A stretch of 24,099 bases of DNA. Origin: Prorocentrum cordatum (taxonomy: Eukaryota; Sar; Dinophyceae; Prorocentrales; Prorocentraceae). The stretch covers positions 87,501-111,599 of the forward strand of contig CAUYUJ010020604.1 in the NCBI GenBank assembly GCA_963575745.1, in the 5' to 3' direction. The position numbers and the translations under genes are program-made. The notes under the pieces are model-generated. The model did not search any database. It was not told the origin of the DNA and saw nothing but the letters and a program-made list of their open reading frames with translations. Positions 7,408-16,124 of the stretch are shown here, one piece after another (position 1 is the stretch's first letter; every line of letters starts with the position of its first letter).

Positions 7408-7716
7408 AACTGTAACGGTGGAAACTGGAAGCTGCAACTGGTACAAGAGACTGCGAACCTCCGGCCTACAGACTGGTGGCCCCACAAGGGGGCCGGCGGA
7501 CTAGTGTCAATTATTGATGGAGTCCCAATCCGTCAGTAAGCCCCCGGGAAACAATCAGTTCCCTATGTTGGTTGGGGGCTATGCAAGACTCTTCTGGATG
7601 AACCTGCTGTCTCTATCGATCATGCCCTCAGGGCTTCGGACACTCCTGCGTATGCTGCGTGTCTATGAGATGGTGCTCGGGATCGCGGTGCTCTTCCAGT
7701 GGGAAGGCCCTCCGTC

Positions 7717-7785
7717 GTCCGCGCTCTCAGCGCGTTCTGGGGCGCTCTGGAACCGCCGCGGCGCTCGACACATCCTGCAGACCAG
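7717..7785. repeat. Possible truncated copy C of the palindromic element
   Basis: GCGCGTTCTGGGGCGCTC, a GGAACCGCCGCGGCGCTCGA block and ACATCCTGCAGA follow the same order as the GAGCGTTC palindrome, GGCCGCGGCGCCC and ATGTCCTCC blocks of copies A and B. The TIRs are not recognisable. It sits inside an open frame starting at ATG 7517, evidence against that frame being coding as a whole. Confidence 0.35.
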
Positions 7786-7836
7786 CCACCGCCGCCGCCG
7801 CCGCCGCCGCCGCCGTCGTCGTGGTCGTCGTCGTTC
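7786..7836. repeat. (CCG)n / (TCG)n trinucleotide repeat
   Basis: About eleven CCG units followed by TCG units. One of the few microsatellites here that is C-rich on the plus strand. In the overlapping frames it gives Pro, Arg or Ala/Val runs. Confidence 0.85.
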
Positions 7837-7950
7837 GCATCTTCCAGACTCTGGAGGCCTAGCTCGGGCTTCTGGGGCCGCCGGGTATCGATCCCGCCGC
7901 GGCGCGGGGGGGGCGATCCGAGCGCCCGCGAGGATCCACTCGCCGCGCAG

Positions 7951-8104
7951 GAAGTCCAGGGAGTCGCCGGAGAACTACTCGCCGCGCGGCCGGCGGGGCT
8001 CGGTCGGCTCGCTGGTGCATGCCAACCTCAAGGCCTCGTCCCCGGACTACAAAGCCTATGCCCACCGGTCGAAGCGATCGCCCGCCGGGGCACAGTACAC
8101 CTAA
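7951..8104 (+). CDS. Possible terminal coding exon, unknown protein
   Basis: This is the last part of an open frame whose first ATG is at 7517 and whose stop is TAA at 8102-8104. The final 50 codons are strongly GC-ending and give a non-repetitive basic, Ser/Tyr-containing peptide (around SPENYSPRGRRGSVG and DYKAYAHRSKRS), unlike the surrounding Arg-rich noise. The segment starts just after CGCGCAG, usable as a 3' splice site. No family recognised. A second plus frame is also open across it, and the upstream part overlaps a repeat copy and a CCG run, so this is weak. Confidence 0.3.
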
Positions 8105-8162
8105 AGTCGCCCCAGCTGGCTCGGAGAGCGGTGCCCGCCGCGATCCTCCAGCCCGCTGCAGA

Positions 8163-8236
8163 CCAGGAGGAGGGAGCGAGGAGGAGGAGGAGGAGGAGGA
8201 GGAGGAGGAGGAGGAGGAGGAGGAGGAGGAGGAGCG
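8163..8236. repeat. (GAG)n microsatellite
   Basis: About 22 nearly perfect GAG triplets, purine-rich on the plus strand. It would encode Glu, Arg or Gly runs (Leu on the minus strand). Confidence 0.95.
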
Positions 8237-8433
8237 CTACCATCGTCTTGCGCCCTGCCAGAGGCAGGGTCGACCGGCATCCGCCACGTTTGCGGAGGCC
8301 TGTTAGCAGAGACTTTGGCGTACGCCGCAGGGGTCCTAACGAGGGGGAGTGGTCAAGGAAGGCATGTGGAATTTCTGCTCGGGGGGCCGCTCCATGGTGA
8401 ATCTCGCCTCTCTCTGCCAGCCCAGCCGATTCC

Positions 8434-8700
8434 ATGACAGACCCCCCATTAAGACCCCTGCGTGAAGTAAGGCCTCGGCTTGCTTTTTTTACCGCGCATC
8501 CCCCTTCGGTTGCCCTTCAGTGGACCTTGGCATCGGAGCGCGCTGATTTGTGGATCATGTTGGCGCTGGAGCCTCAACCATGGCCAGAGCTGCTCGATGG
8601 CCTCAATGAGAATCTTGCTGTCATCCAATCGATTGTGTCGACACTCTTGCAGAGATGCAGCTGTGACCTTGACACCAGAGAACATCAGAGAACATCATGA
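8434..8700 (+). CDS. Possible small ORF or exon, unknown
   Basis: 88 codons from ATG 8434 to TGA 8698-8700. The second half is not low-complexity and reads like a soluble helical segment (around LWIMLALEPQPWPELLDGL, then NLAVIQSIVSTLLQ). Third positions are not especially GC-rich, and two other frames of similar length overlap it. I recognise no family, so this may be chance. Confidence 0.22.
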   Translation: MTDPPLRPLREVRPRLAFFTAHPPSVALQWTLASERADLWIMLALEPQPWPELLDGLNENLAVIQSIVSTLLQRCSCDLDTREHQRTS

Positions 8701-9300
8701 TCACGATGTCGGCTCGGACGAAGTGATTAGTGCAGTGGCCCATTGCAATTTCAGTTCGGCAGAATTCCTAAGTGTTTTGACGTAGCAAGAAATATCGGCA
8801 TTGCAATTTCGGAGTAGGATATGACTTGCCGTGTATGATTTCGTGCAGTCCATCGACGTCCGTGAAATTCATTTCAGTAAGGCATTCGCCCTGTGCCGCC
8901 GCTCACTCACTATCATAATGAGATATATCAGAGCTATGTGGAGGAATAGTGGCACCGTGTTGAAGACATATGCGAACGTCGTGCGAGGACGGCGTTCAGC
9001 AAAACATGTTACGTTGCGTTGTCTTTTTAAAGCGTTCCCCTTCGTCTTCTGCAGGAGAAGCCCAGTACGACTGAGGATTGCTTTAGGCCATCTTGGACCA
9101 AATCGCGGTTGGGATCTTCTGCTTCCGTGCGTTCTTCGCAATTTTCGAAGATTCGTTGCTGCGGGTCCATCCACGATTTTTCAAGAAACGGCAGGGGCCG
9201 AAAAGCGACCTCCGAACACATGTCCCAAAACAGAAATCTGTGCTTGTTTGTCTGCTCTGGAGACGAGGTTGCGGCTTTTGGGCAGCCTCCGCGAGGTGGC
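8701..9300. other. Near-normal GC DNA; possible 3' splice site at about 9054
   Basis: Lower GC than its surroundings. A pyrimidine-rich stretch ending TCTTCTGCAG (about 9045-9054) followed by GAGAAGCCC is a plausible 3' splice site, and the downstream frame beginning EKPSTTEDCFRPSWTK stays open into the 42-bp array. The opposite strand is also open (8869-9174). No recognisable protein. Confidence 0.25.
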
Positions 9301-9682
9301 GTCGTGGCCTCGGGGGCGTGAACGTGGCATAGGTTTCAAAGGATCGTGGCCTCAGGGGCGTGAGGGTTGCGAGAAAAAGAGGTGCCGTGGCCTCAGTGAC
9401 GCCAGCGTGGTGTAATGTACCAGGGATCGTGGCCTCGGTGGCGCGATAGCGGTGTACTTTCCGAGCGATCGCGGCGTCAAGGGCACGAACGCGGTGCAAT
9501 TTACCAAAGATCGTAGCCTCTGGGGCGCGAGTGTTGCGTAGTTTGAAAATGAGATTGTGGCATCGGGGGCGCGAGCGTGGCGCATTTGACGGGGCATCGT
9601 GGCCTCGCGGGCGCGAACGTGGTGTGATTTACAGGGGACCGTGGCTTCGGCGGCGCGAGTGCAGTGTCATTTGCGGAAGCCC
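9301..9682. repeat. Nine-unit 42-bp tandem array
   Basis: Units begin with a CGTGGCCTC anchor at 9303, 9345, 9386, 9428, 9470, 9512, 9556, 9598 and 9640. Consensus pieces are CGTGGCCTCGGGGGCGCG, then AACGTGGTGTAATTTACC. Because 42 is 14 codons, both strands stay open over several units. The minus strand gives a 14-residue repeat of the type APPRPRSLVHYTTL and the plus strand a WPRGRERGVIYRG type. One 44-bp step near 9556 breaks the phase. I treat it as minisatellite, but a repeat protein on the minus strand cannot be excluded. Confidence 0.9.
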
Positions 9683-9699
9683 GACGCGAGGCTATGATG

Positions 9700-10760
9700 C
9701 GGCCGCGGACGCACGTTTGATGGGGATCTTGCCGAACCCTGCTGTGCCTGGAGGGCACCGCGCTCGTCGGTGGAGGGACGCCGTCGCAGGCCTCACACCG
9801 GAGAGGCTCGTGGATTGGCACATCTCTGGGCGCGCCGCACGTACCTATGGTGCTGCAGGTTTGTCCATCGGAGGCAGGGCGGGCCCCATGACCACTTCCG
9901 CGTCTGGAAGGCCACGCCGTCCCTCAGCCCAAGTTTACTGTGCGAACGACTACGAGGCTGCCATGCGCGCCATCTGCACGATGGCTTGCTGGGACGGCTT
10001 AGACTTACCAAGCGACCAAGCGCTACAGGAGCTGAGCAGGTCTTACGAAAGTGCCAAATGTACAGATATGTCTACGTGGTGGGTCGCCACCGTCACCATT
10101 GAGCGCCAGCCGGCGGTGAAGGCTCGGAAGAGCAACAAGAAGAAGGGCTGTGGCCGCGGACGTGATGTCGTTCGCCAGGGTCTCCTCAGTTTCGGGTGAA
10201 CCGACGAGGGCGCGGCTGTCACAGCCCTGATTCGTGATGATGGTGGCAACATGACCTGCCCTCTGATCCCCGCGCATGTGGCGAAGGAGGTGGAGAGGGG
10301 CGCTTCGGTGTTGCAGCAAGATCGCACCGCCCGCGAATAGCGGTAGGCCTTGTGATCATAATGCTGCTCAGCCCACGCGGGCCGCTTCCCCCCCGCGATC
10401 CGCGCGTCCCTGGGGGGGGGCGGCAGTGGTGGCTCGCCATCTTCCGGTGACAGGAGTCAGCATGGAGCACGACGACACCGACCACGAGAGATCTGTCCCT
10501 TGCCCGTCCTTCCTGGTCAACAGCACCAACACCATTCTATGGCCCACGGCAGCGCTTGCGACAGTGCGGCACGCCGTCGCGGTCTTCGTCGGGACCGAGC
10601 CGTTGACCTGGTCAACGAGGTGGCCTACACCCACAACGAGATTTCAGTCGGCCAACCTGGCGCCGCGAACGACTGGCACAAGCAAGCCTATTCTGGTCGA
10701 CTGCTCGCGCTGGACAACATCCGCGAGGTTGCCCGCCCCTTCGGCAAGCTTCTAGAGGGG
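9700..10760 (+). pseudogene. Possible upstream part of the retroelement, broken
   Basis: An open frame runs out of the 42-bp array to a TGA at about 10199. Its last 90 codons have GC-rich third positions and are not repetitive (around YEAAMRAICTMACWDGLD and TDMSTWWVATVTIERQ), ending in a Lys/Arg-rich tail. A further segment in the same frame register (about 10585-10755, around LVNEVAYTHNEISVGQPG) precedes the RT remnant but is one frame off it. These could be remains of the same polyprotein. I recognise no gag, protease or other domain. Confidence 0.3.
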
Positions 10761-10765
10761 CGGGC

Positions 10766-11380
10766 TTGCTCAGGAGCCAGGCAGGAGCCCTTGAGGAGCT
10801 CCGGGAACTCGGCGACTGCGCGGGGGAGTCCGCCACCGTCGCTTTGCCACCGCCGTTGCCTTTCCAGGTCCCTGGCACGGTCGCCCTGGCTTCCGGCGTC
10901 AGTTTCGCAGGACTCCACGTCGACGGCGAAAAGCAGATCGCCGTGGCCGAGGTGGACTTCGCCGATGCCTTCTGCAGTATGTTGCCGCCGTCGGATCTCC
11001 GGCGCTACTTCGCACTGCGCAGCTGTCGGGCGGGCTCGCTGGACTTGAGCGTGACCGCCGACGGCCACCCGCTGGCGGGAACGGATCAGGTGCATCCGTG
11101 TTTCCGCTGTCCGCCGCTGGGCTGCGCTTTCAGGCCGCGGATCTGCCAGAAGATGGATGCGGAGCCGATCGCCCTGCAGTCTCCTGAGCTGACGTCTACC
11201 AACCGCTTCGTGGAGCGCCGACCAATACCGCAGGTGACTGAGGATGTATTCCATGCCGATCATTTAGATAATCTCATCGGCCTCGTGACCAACTTGGGAA
11301 AGAGCGCGTTCTGTGGTCGCTTGGAAGGGGGGGGGGGTGGGACCAGACCCCCCCCCCTGGATGGAGGGGGCGGGAATTAA
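10766..11380 (+). pseudogene. Reverse-transcriptase remnant, retroelement
   Basis: About 200 codons are open in one frame without an ATG. RT palm motifs appear in order: motif A VDFADAF (10952-10972), followed by LPPSDLRRYFAL; motif B HPCFRCPPLGCAFRPRICQ (11093-11149); and motif C HLDNLIG (11261-11281), with Asp-Asn where many RTs have Asp-Asp. This spacing and the PPLG...ICQ signature are typical of retroelement RTs abundant in dinoflagellate genomes (family knowledge; clade not assigned). RT copies element RNA into DNA. After motif C the frame runs into G/C runs and stops at 11378-11380, so thumb, RNase H and integrase or recombinase regions are missing. Upstream continuity needs a frameshift. 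Codons are GC3-rich. Confidence 0.7.
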
Positions 11381-11398
11381 GACCCCCCCCTCCCTGTT
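11326..11398. other. Alternating G-run and C-run cluster truncating the RT
   Basis: G11, C10, G5 and C8 runs alternate within 70 bp. Two direct modules can be read as GG(T/C)GGGA, then AGACCCCCCCC. Runs can pair as hairpins or form quadruplex/i-motif structures. It lies exactly where RT similarity ends and resembles the element at 5.49-5.58 kb, so it may be an insertion or a deletion scar. Confidence 0.6.
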
Positions 11399-11529
11399 TC
11401 TCCTCTCCTCGGGTCGGCGCTTGCGTCGGCGGCGGCTGGCGACGGCGGCGGGGGACGACGATTTCCATTTCTGGGCCAGCGCCGGCCGGCGTCTGCGGCG
11501 GCGGGCGGCGGTGGCGGGGAGCGTCGACG

Positions 11530-12012
11530 AGGACGGTGGTGGTGGTGGTGGTGCGTTGTGGTGGTGGTGGTGGTGGTGGCGGTGGTGGTGGTTGTGGTGG
11601 TGGTGTGGTGGTTTGTTGTGGTGGTGGTGGTTGTGGTAGTGGGTGGTGGTGGTGTTGGTTTGGTGGTGGTGTGGTGGTGGTTGGTGGTGGTGGTGGTGGG
11701 TTGTGGTGGTGGTGATGGTGGTTTAGTGGTTTGTGGTGGTTTGTGGTGGTGGTGGTGGTGGGTTGTGGTTGTGGCGGTGGTTTGTGGAGGTGGTGCTGGT
11801 GGTGGTGGTGGCGGTGGTGGTGGTGGTGGTGTGGTGGTTTGTGGTGGTGGTGGGTTGTGCTGCTGGTTGTGATGGTGGTTGTGGCGGTGGTGGTGGTGGT
11901 AGCGTGGTAGATTGTGGTGGTGGTGGTGGTAGTGGTGGTGTTTTTTTTGCGGTGGTGGTGGTGATGGTGAGTTGTGGTGGTGGTTGTGGTTGTGGCGGTG
12001 TGGTGGTGGTCG
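11530..12012 (+). repeat. (GGT)n-rich block 1
   Basis: About 480 bp of GGT triplets with TTGTGG, GCGGTGG and GATGGTGG interruptions, G-rich on the plus strand. It shares specific interruptions with block 2 at 13.25-13.62 kb, including GGTGGGTTGTGCTGCTGGT and GGTAGATTGTGGTGG, so the two blocks are duplicates rather than independent microsatellites. All three plus frames give Val/Gly/Trp runs and the minus strand Thr/Pro/His runs. Confidence 0.95.
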
Positions 12013-12563
12013 AGTTAGCCAGCTCAAACGAGCCAGAGGGCTCCGTCCACTCCCACCCGCTTCCCACAACATAAGAAGCAAGTGCGTCGCGTCCGACGCC
12101 TGTCGCTCATCTTATATCGCGGGTGGCTAGACGTTCAGCGCGCGTCATGAGCTGCGTCCTACTCATGCCGCGTATTGGCTGCATAGATGACTCCACCTGA
12201 GGAGGTCCACCCAGTCTCGCCTGAGACATCCGCTCAACGTTGGGCTCAGAGATGCCGCGCGCGAAGTGGTCAGGCCAGCTTCGCCTGAGTTTCGCCCGCT
12301 GCACGTGGGACATGCGGCCACGACAGCGACCATGACGAGTGCGACGCGGACGATGACGCTGGTGGCGATGATGAGACGGGGGACGACGAAGACAGACCGT
12401 CCCTTTCGCAATGCCATTTGCACTGTCGTCGCCGGGTCGGCTTAGCTCCGAGTTCGCCCCGTCCCCCGAGAAACCCGCCCCCGCTGCCCAGGGAGGCGCT
12501 CGGACAATTCGCCGCTGGCGCCGCAGCAGCCGACAACGGCCGCGACGCTACATCGTCGCCGAC
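12013..12563 (+). other. Unique DNA with a short acidic open frame
   Basis: A plus-strand frame is open for 99 codons between stops (12289-12587, no ATG used) and begins with an acidic tract around DHDECDADDDAGGDDETGDDED. It ends inside the TIR element that follows. Minus-strand frames overlap it. It could be part of an exon, but there is no splice support and no recognised domain. Confidence 0.25.
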
Positions 12564-12722
12564 GCGTAAGGGTGACTTTTCGCCGGGGTGACCTCTTGTG
12601 CGCTGCTTTTTGGCCCTCGGGGGGGGCCCTCTTTGCCGCGGCCGGAGGGGTGCGGGGGTCGATTTTGATTTGATTTGCGCGCACCAAAGGTCACTGTTGC
12701 CAAAGGGTCTCTCTTACGTGGA
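12564..12722. mobile_element. TIR element (GTGACCTTT family), copy 1
   Basis: The ends are inverted repeats of about 40 bp: left 12564-12605 (CGTAAGGGTGACTTTT, then GGGTGACCTCTTGTGCGC) and right 12676-12722 (inverted: CGTAAGAGAGACCCTTTGG, then CAGTGACCTTTGGTGCGC), about 75% identical. Each end contains two degenerate GTGACCTTT modules. The ~70-bp centre is GC-rich and non-coding. A second copy with the same architecture is at 16125-16298. No convincing target-site duplication. Confidence 0.65.
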
Positions 12723-12805
12723 CACGACAACGGGCGCGCCGGCGACGAACCGCATTTGCTTGATGCATTATGATTTGCCGCCCGCCCAGCTCCTCAACCC
12801 GACGC

Positions 12806-13215
12806 GATGTGCGCCGCGTACCATTCCCGCTATTCGATTCGCAGCGCCGACGAGGAGAAAACAAATTTTGGCAAGGAAAACGTCGACCTTGTGTTTTTGG
12901 ACCGGTAGGACGGGGGGTCCCGCGTAGGGTTGGCCAGGCGTCCGCGCGCGATGTGCGCCGCGTCCCATTCTTCCTACACTTTTTGCAGCGTCGACGACAA
13001 GAAAGTCCACGTTGACGAGAAAAGCGTTGACTCTGTATGGTTTTTTTGATGGGTAGGGCGACCACCCGCTCAGGGATACCCAAGCGATGCTCACTCCGTC
13101 CTATGTATGCTACATTTTTCGCAAGTCGACGACATGTTGGCGAAAAACAATTGAGTTTGTGTTGCTTTCTTTACAGTTAGGACGGCGGGTTGCGATCGGC
13201 TGGCTAGGTGGGGAT
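12806..13215 (-). repeat. Three tandem ~140-bp units
   Basis: Units begin at 12806, 12950 and 13086 (spacings 144 and 136) and share GATGTGCGCCGCGT(A/C)CCATTC, then GCAGCGYCGACGA, AAAACGTYGAC and GGTAGGRCGG landmarks; the third is most diverged. The first two stay in one minus-strand frame (12768-13094, 108 codons) containing two copies of a hydrophobic motif (VDVFLAKICFLLVGAA and VNAFLVNVDFLVVDAA), each leading to GRGAHR or VRGAHR. A weaker relative may exist at about 14060-14110. Repeat is the safe call; a relic coding repeat is possible. Confidence 0.7.
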
Positions 13216-13245
13216 GTGGGGGCGTTGAACCATAAGAAGTAAGGA

Positions 13246-13455
13246 TGTGGTGGTGGTTTGTGGTGGTGGTGGTGGTGGGTTGTGGTGGTGGCGGTGGTTT
13301 GTGGACGTTTGTTGTGGTGGTGGCGGTGGTGGCGGTGGTGGCGGTGGTGGTGGTGTGGTGGTTTGTGGTGGTGGCGGTGGGTTGTGCTGCTGGTAGTGGT
13401 TGTGGTGGTGGAGGTGGTGGCTGTGGTAGTGGTGGTGGTGGTGGTTGTGTGGTGC

Positions 13456-13525
<70 letters not shown>

Positions 13526-13622
13526 GGTGGTGGTGGTGGTGGTGGTGGTGGTGGTGGTGGTGGGTTGACGCGGTGGTGGTGATGGTAGATTGTGGTGGCG
13601 GTGGTGGTAGTGGTGGTAATCG
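13246..13622 (+). repeat. (GGT)n-rich block 2 with (GTT)n core
   Basis: Related to block 1 by shared interruptions and order, but with a perfect (GTT)n run at about 13457-13510 followed by perfect (GGT)n to 13562. The minus strand reads poly-Asn and poly-Thr. The run is specific to this block, so it expanded after the duplication. CATAAGAAGTAAGGATG lies just before this block, and CATAAGAAGCAAG follows block 1. Confidence 0.95.
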
Positions 13623-13897
13623 TCGCTGCGTCCTCGCCGTCGCCAGCGCCAGCGCCGGCGCTGTTGGCCGCCGCCACATTTTTGGTTGCCCGGCCAGATG
13701 GGTTGCGGATATCGTTGGCGCTCCTGTCTCCCCGCCCCCAACGTCGAGTCGGGCCGTCGATGCAATCGTTTCCCCGGGTTCTAGGGCTCAGCCCAATTTC
13801 CCCGCCCTTGAGCCTTGCGATGATGCTTCGCAGAGTGATCGCTTGATTTCCTGGCCCTGGGCCCTCCCCACCCCGAGCCGCTCTGCGTCGAGGTCGG
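13623..13897. other. No recognisable gene
   Basis: GC-rich sequence after the GGT block. Open frames on both strands are extensions of the repeat frames. Nothing further recognised. Confidence 0.4.
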
Positions 13898-14452
13898 TCA
13901 ATGCTTGCGAACGGACGCTGTCGGCTGCATCTTCGCCCCCCATGGATTTTGACTGAACGGATTTTTCTTTCGCGAGCGGCGGCCCGCCGCGTCCGCCCCA
14001 CGCCGAGCCATTAAAGTCGCGGCGTTGCGCGCGAAGCAACCATCGGGCGCGGCCGGGCCCCTTTTTGCGGCGCCGATGTTGACGTGGAAGACATGCTTGT
14101 CACTTGTCCCATTCGTCCAGCTCTGCGCCGCTAGGAATAGGTGGCCGCGGCGCTTGCGGAACCATGACTTGGCGCGCGTGCTCTTCGACTCCGCGTCGTT
14201 GGCATGGAATATTGCCTGCGTGTCCCTGCGCTGGTTACTCTCGTGCGTCGCTGCGGGCGCGCGCTCCGAATTCAATGCGTTGAGGACATCGCGTGGAGGC
14301 CCGCCCGTCAGGTGCGACCATCGACATGTCGCGCGCGCGGTTTGCGCGCCCATGGTCTCTCCGAGCCCCCGCGGCTCGCCATCGTGCGCGTCGGACTTGC
14401 GCGGCGCGAGCGAATGCGACATTGCTCGCGCTGGGCGCGGCGCGAGCTGCAT
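13898..14452 (-). CDS. Possible minus-strand coding segment, unknown
   Basis: 184 codons are open on the minus strand. The middle is non-repetitive and GC3-rich (around HANDAESKSTRAKSWFRKR and NGTSDKHVFHVNIGAAKRG). No family recognised. Plus-strand frames are open over the same interval because the region is GC-rich and stop-poor, so openness alone is weak evidence. It could continue the segment upstream of it on the same strand after a frame change. Confidence 0.2.
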   Translation of the reverse strand: MQLAPRPARAMSHSLAPRKSDAHDGEPRGLGETMGAQTARATCRWSHLTGGPPRDVLNALNSERAPAATHESNQRRDTQAIFHANDAESKSTRAKSWFRKRRGHLFLAAQSWTNGTSDKHVFHVNIGAAKRGPAAPDGCFARNAATLMARRGADAAGRRSRKKNPFSQNPWGAKMQPTASVRKH

Positions 14453-15647
14453 GCGCCTGGCTCGCGTGCGCGTTGGTTTCGTGGCCCGCGAGCGCGGTGC
14501 CCAGGGCTTGCGGCCGCTGCTCGGGTTTCTTGCGAATGGCCGCGCTCTTCCGCGGGGTCACCATCTTCGTCGTTCTCTGCCATGCTCTGGGCGCGGCGGC
14601 CCCCGGCTTCTTCGCTGGCTCGGAAAGGGCCCTCCTGCGCGGTCTGGGCGTCGGCGCCCGCTCGCGCCGGCAATCGCTCCAGAAACTGCTTCCGCGCCAG
14701 CTGGATGGCCCTGCCTTTGCGCGCGCCGAAGCGGCCCCACTTTTGCCTTTGCTGCGAGATTCGAGCACCCATCCGTCCGCCTCGTCGACGCCGGCCTCTG
14801 TCTCGTCGACGAACGCGGTGCCCCGCTTCCGACCGCCAGCCATGGTGGCGCCCAAAGCGAACGGTGCTTTTCCCGAGCGTTGTTGGTGGAACTGCTTCTT
14901 GGCGTAGATGGCGTTCTTGCGCGCGTTGCTGGACAGGTCTGCCGTCTCGTCTTGGACGCTTTCGAGGTTGCGCCCCGAGCGGGGGTCGTCGGCTAGGAGC
15001 AGGAAAGGCACCCGCGAGGTCGCGGGGGCAGTCGAGAGGAAGCCGCGCGAGCTCACAGGTTCGCAGAAGTGCTTGCGGCCCGCAGTGGTCCACGACCGGC
15101 GGCGTGCTTTTCCTCCCGCGGTCGGCGCGGGCTTGGGATTTCGTCTGCCCGCAGCACTCAGCGCGCCCGCCAGGCCGAACGCCGACGCCGCGGCGGAGGA
15201 ATACTTATGGCAGCCGCGCGCACAGTCGGCGTTGTCCCGCGGCGCCGCCCAGGACCGCCCCAAACCCCGCGCCCTTCCTCCAGCGCTGAGAACTTGCCAG
15301 GCAGCAGCAATGCAAGCCTCGACGCGGTTGGGGGGCGGCGCGCTGAATTGGCCTTGCCCCTCCCCCGCCCCCGTCCTCCAGCCCACCTGGGAGCGCAGCG
15401 AGGCGCCGCAGCTCGCGCGCCTCGGAGGCGGCGTTGCTGTTGAACCACTCGCCGCAAACGGAGCGCTGACATTGATTGACGGAGATGGGCGCCACGCGGT
15501 GCCCCCGCGAGGCCTCCTGCGCAAGCGGCATTGGGCATCGGACAGGCGCCCGCGACGCGCGCCCTGCTGACGCTGCCTTCGATCCAGGACAGGTGCGGCG
15601 CAGGCGCGACGATGAGTGGAAACACAGCGAAGGTGTCGCGACGGCAC
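14235..15647 (-). CDS. Possible minus-strand coding region, 470 open codons, unknown
   Basis: This is the longest open frame in the window. It mixes plausible protein-like parts (around VQDETADLSSNARKNAIYAK and FALGATMAGGRKRGTAFVD) with Arg/Ala/Pro-rich stretches that look compositional. Around 14760 a second minus frame (14308-15093) becomes more protein-like (RISQQRQKWGRFGARKGRA), suggesting a frameshift or intron. In another minus frame NSNAASEARELRRLAALP, followed by a CAG/GTGGGC candidate donor near 15390, is also plausible. Plus-strand frames of 323 and 361 codons overlap. No domain recognised; low confidence that this exact frame is real. Confidence 0.22.
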   Translation of the reverse strand: MPSRHLRCVSTHRRACAAPVLDRRQRQQGARRGRLSDAQCRLRRRPRGGTAWRPSPSINVSAPFAASGSTATPPPRRASCGASLRSQVGWRTGAGEGQGQFSAPPPNRVEACIAAAWQVLSAGGRARGLGRSWAAPRDNADCARGCHKYSSAAASAFGLAGALSAAGRRNPKPAPTAGGKARRRSWTTAGRKHFCEPVSSRGFLSTAPATSRVPFLLLADDPRSGRNLESVQDETADLSSNARKNAIYAKKQFHQQRSGKAPFALGATMAGGRKRGTAFVDETEAGVDEADGWVLESRSKGKSGAASARAKAGPSSWRGSSFWSDCRRERAPTPRPRRRALSEPAKKPGAAAPRAWQRTTKMVTPRKSAAIRKKPEQRPQALGTALAGHETNAHASQAHAARAAPSASNVAFARAAQVRRARWRAAGARRDHGRANRARDMSMVAPDGRASTRCPQRIEFGARARSDARE

Positions 15648-16124
15648 GATGTCGGTGCTTACTTTGCAGACGTTTTCTGCAGCACGTTGTAGAACCTAAG
15701 CCATCGAATCTTGAACGCCCCTCTCTGGACATGCCGCCCCCCATATCAAGCTAGCAGACGACGCCCCTGGCCGCGGGCTGTTCGCGGTCCAGTGGTCGCG
15801 ATTGGTGGGCTCGTCCGTGCCCGCAGTGAAAACCCGAACAAATCCTGAAACAGGAAACGGGCCCGTCAGGGCGGCGTCTGCAGCCCTCGCTGCCCCAAGG
15901 TGTCCAGGCCGAGCGCAAGGGCCATGTTGCGAATTGCAGTGGCTGCGCTGCGACCTTGCGTTCGCCGTGGCATGTACCTGGTGTTCCCAGCAATGGCCCG
16001 AATGTCGGCTGCGGGGCCCTGAGGCCCTGCCGTCGCTTGCGGCGGCCCTGCCCGCAACGCGCCCCCTACATTCCGCGCTCACCGTTGTTCGGCCGTTGCC
16101 CGCGAGGTCCTGCCCAGATCGATT
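15648..16124. other. No recognisable gene
   Basis: Moderately GC-rich DNA with overlapping frames on both strands, none with a motif. Nothing repetitive was seen. Confidence 0.4.

Noticed and set aside
7590-7700. Voltage-sensor-like stretch (RTLLRMLRVYEMVLGIAVLF)
   Set aside because: Only about 40 residues, no second transmembrane or pore segment, and the frame crosses a repeat copy and CCG run immediately after.
8831-9415. 194-codon plus frame
   Set aside because: No ATG start, runs into the 42-bp array, and no motif; only its possible acceptor at about 9054 was kept as a weak note.
11377-12081. 234-codon Thr/Pro/His-rich minus frame
   Set aside because: Translation of the (GGT)n block; no non-repeat domain.
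13204-14001. 265-codon minus frame with Asn and Thr runs
   Set aside because: Produced by (GTT)n and (GGT)n; the flanking parts have no recognisable motif.
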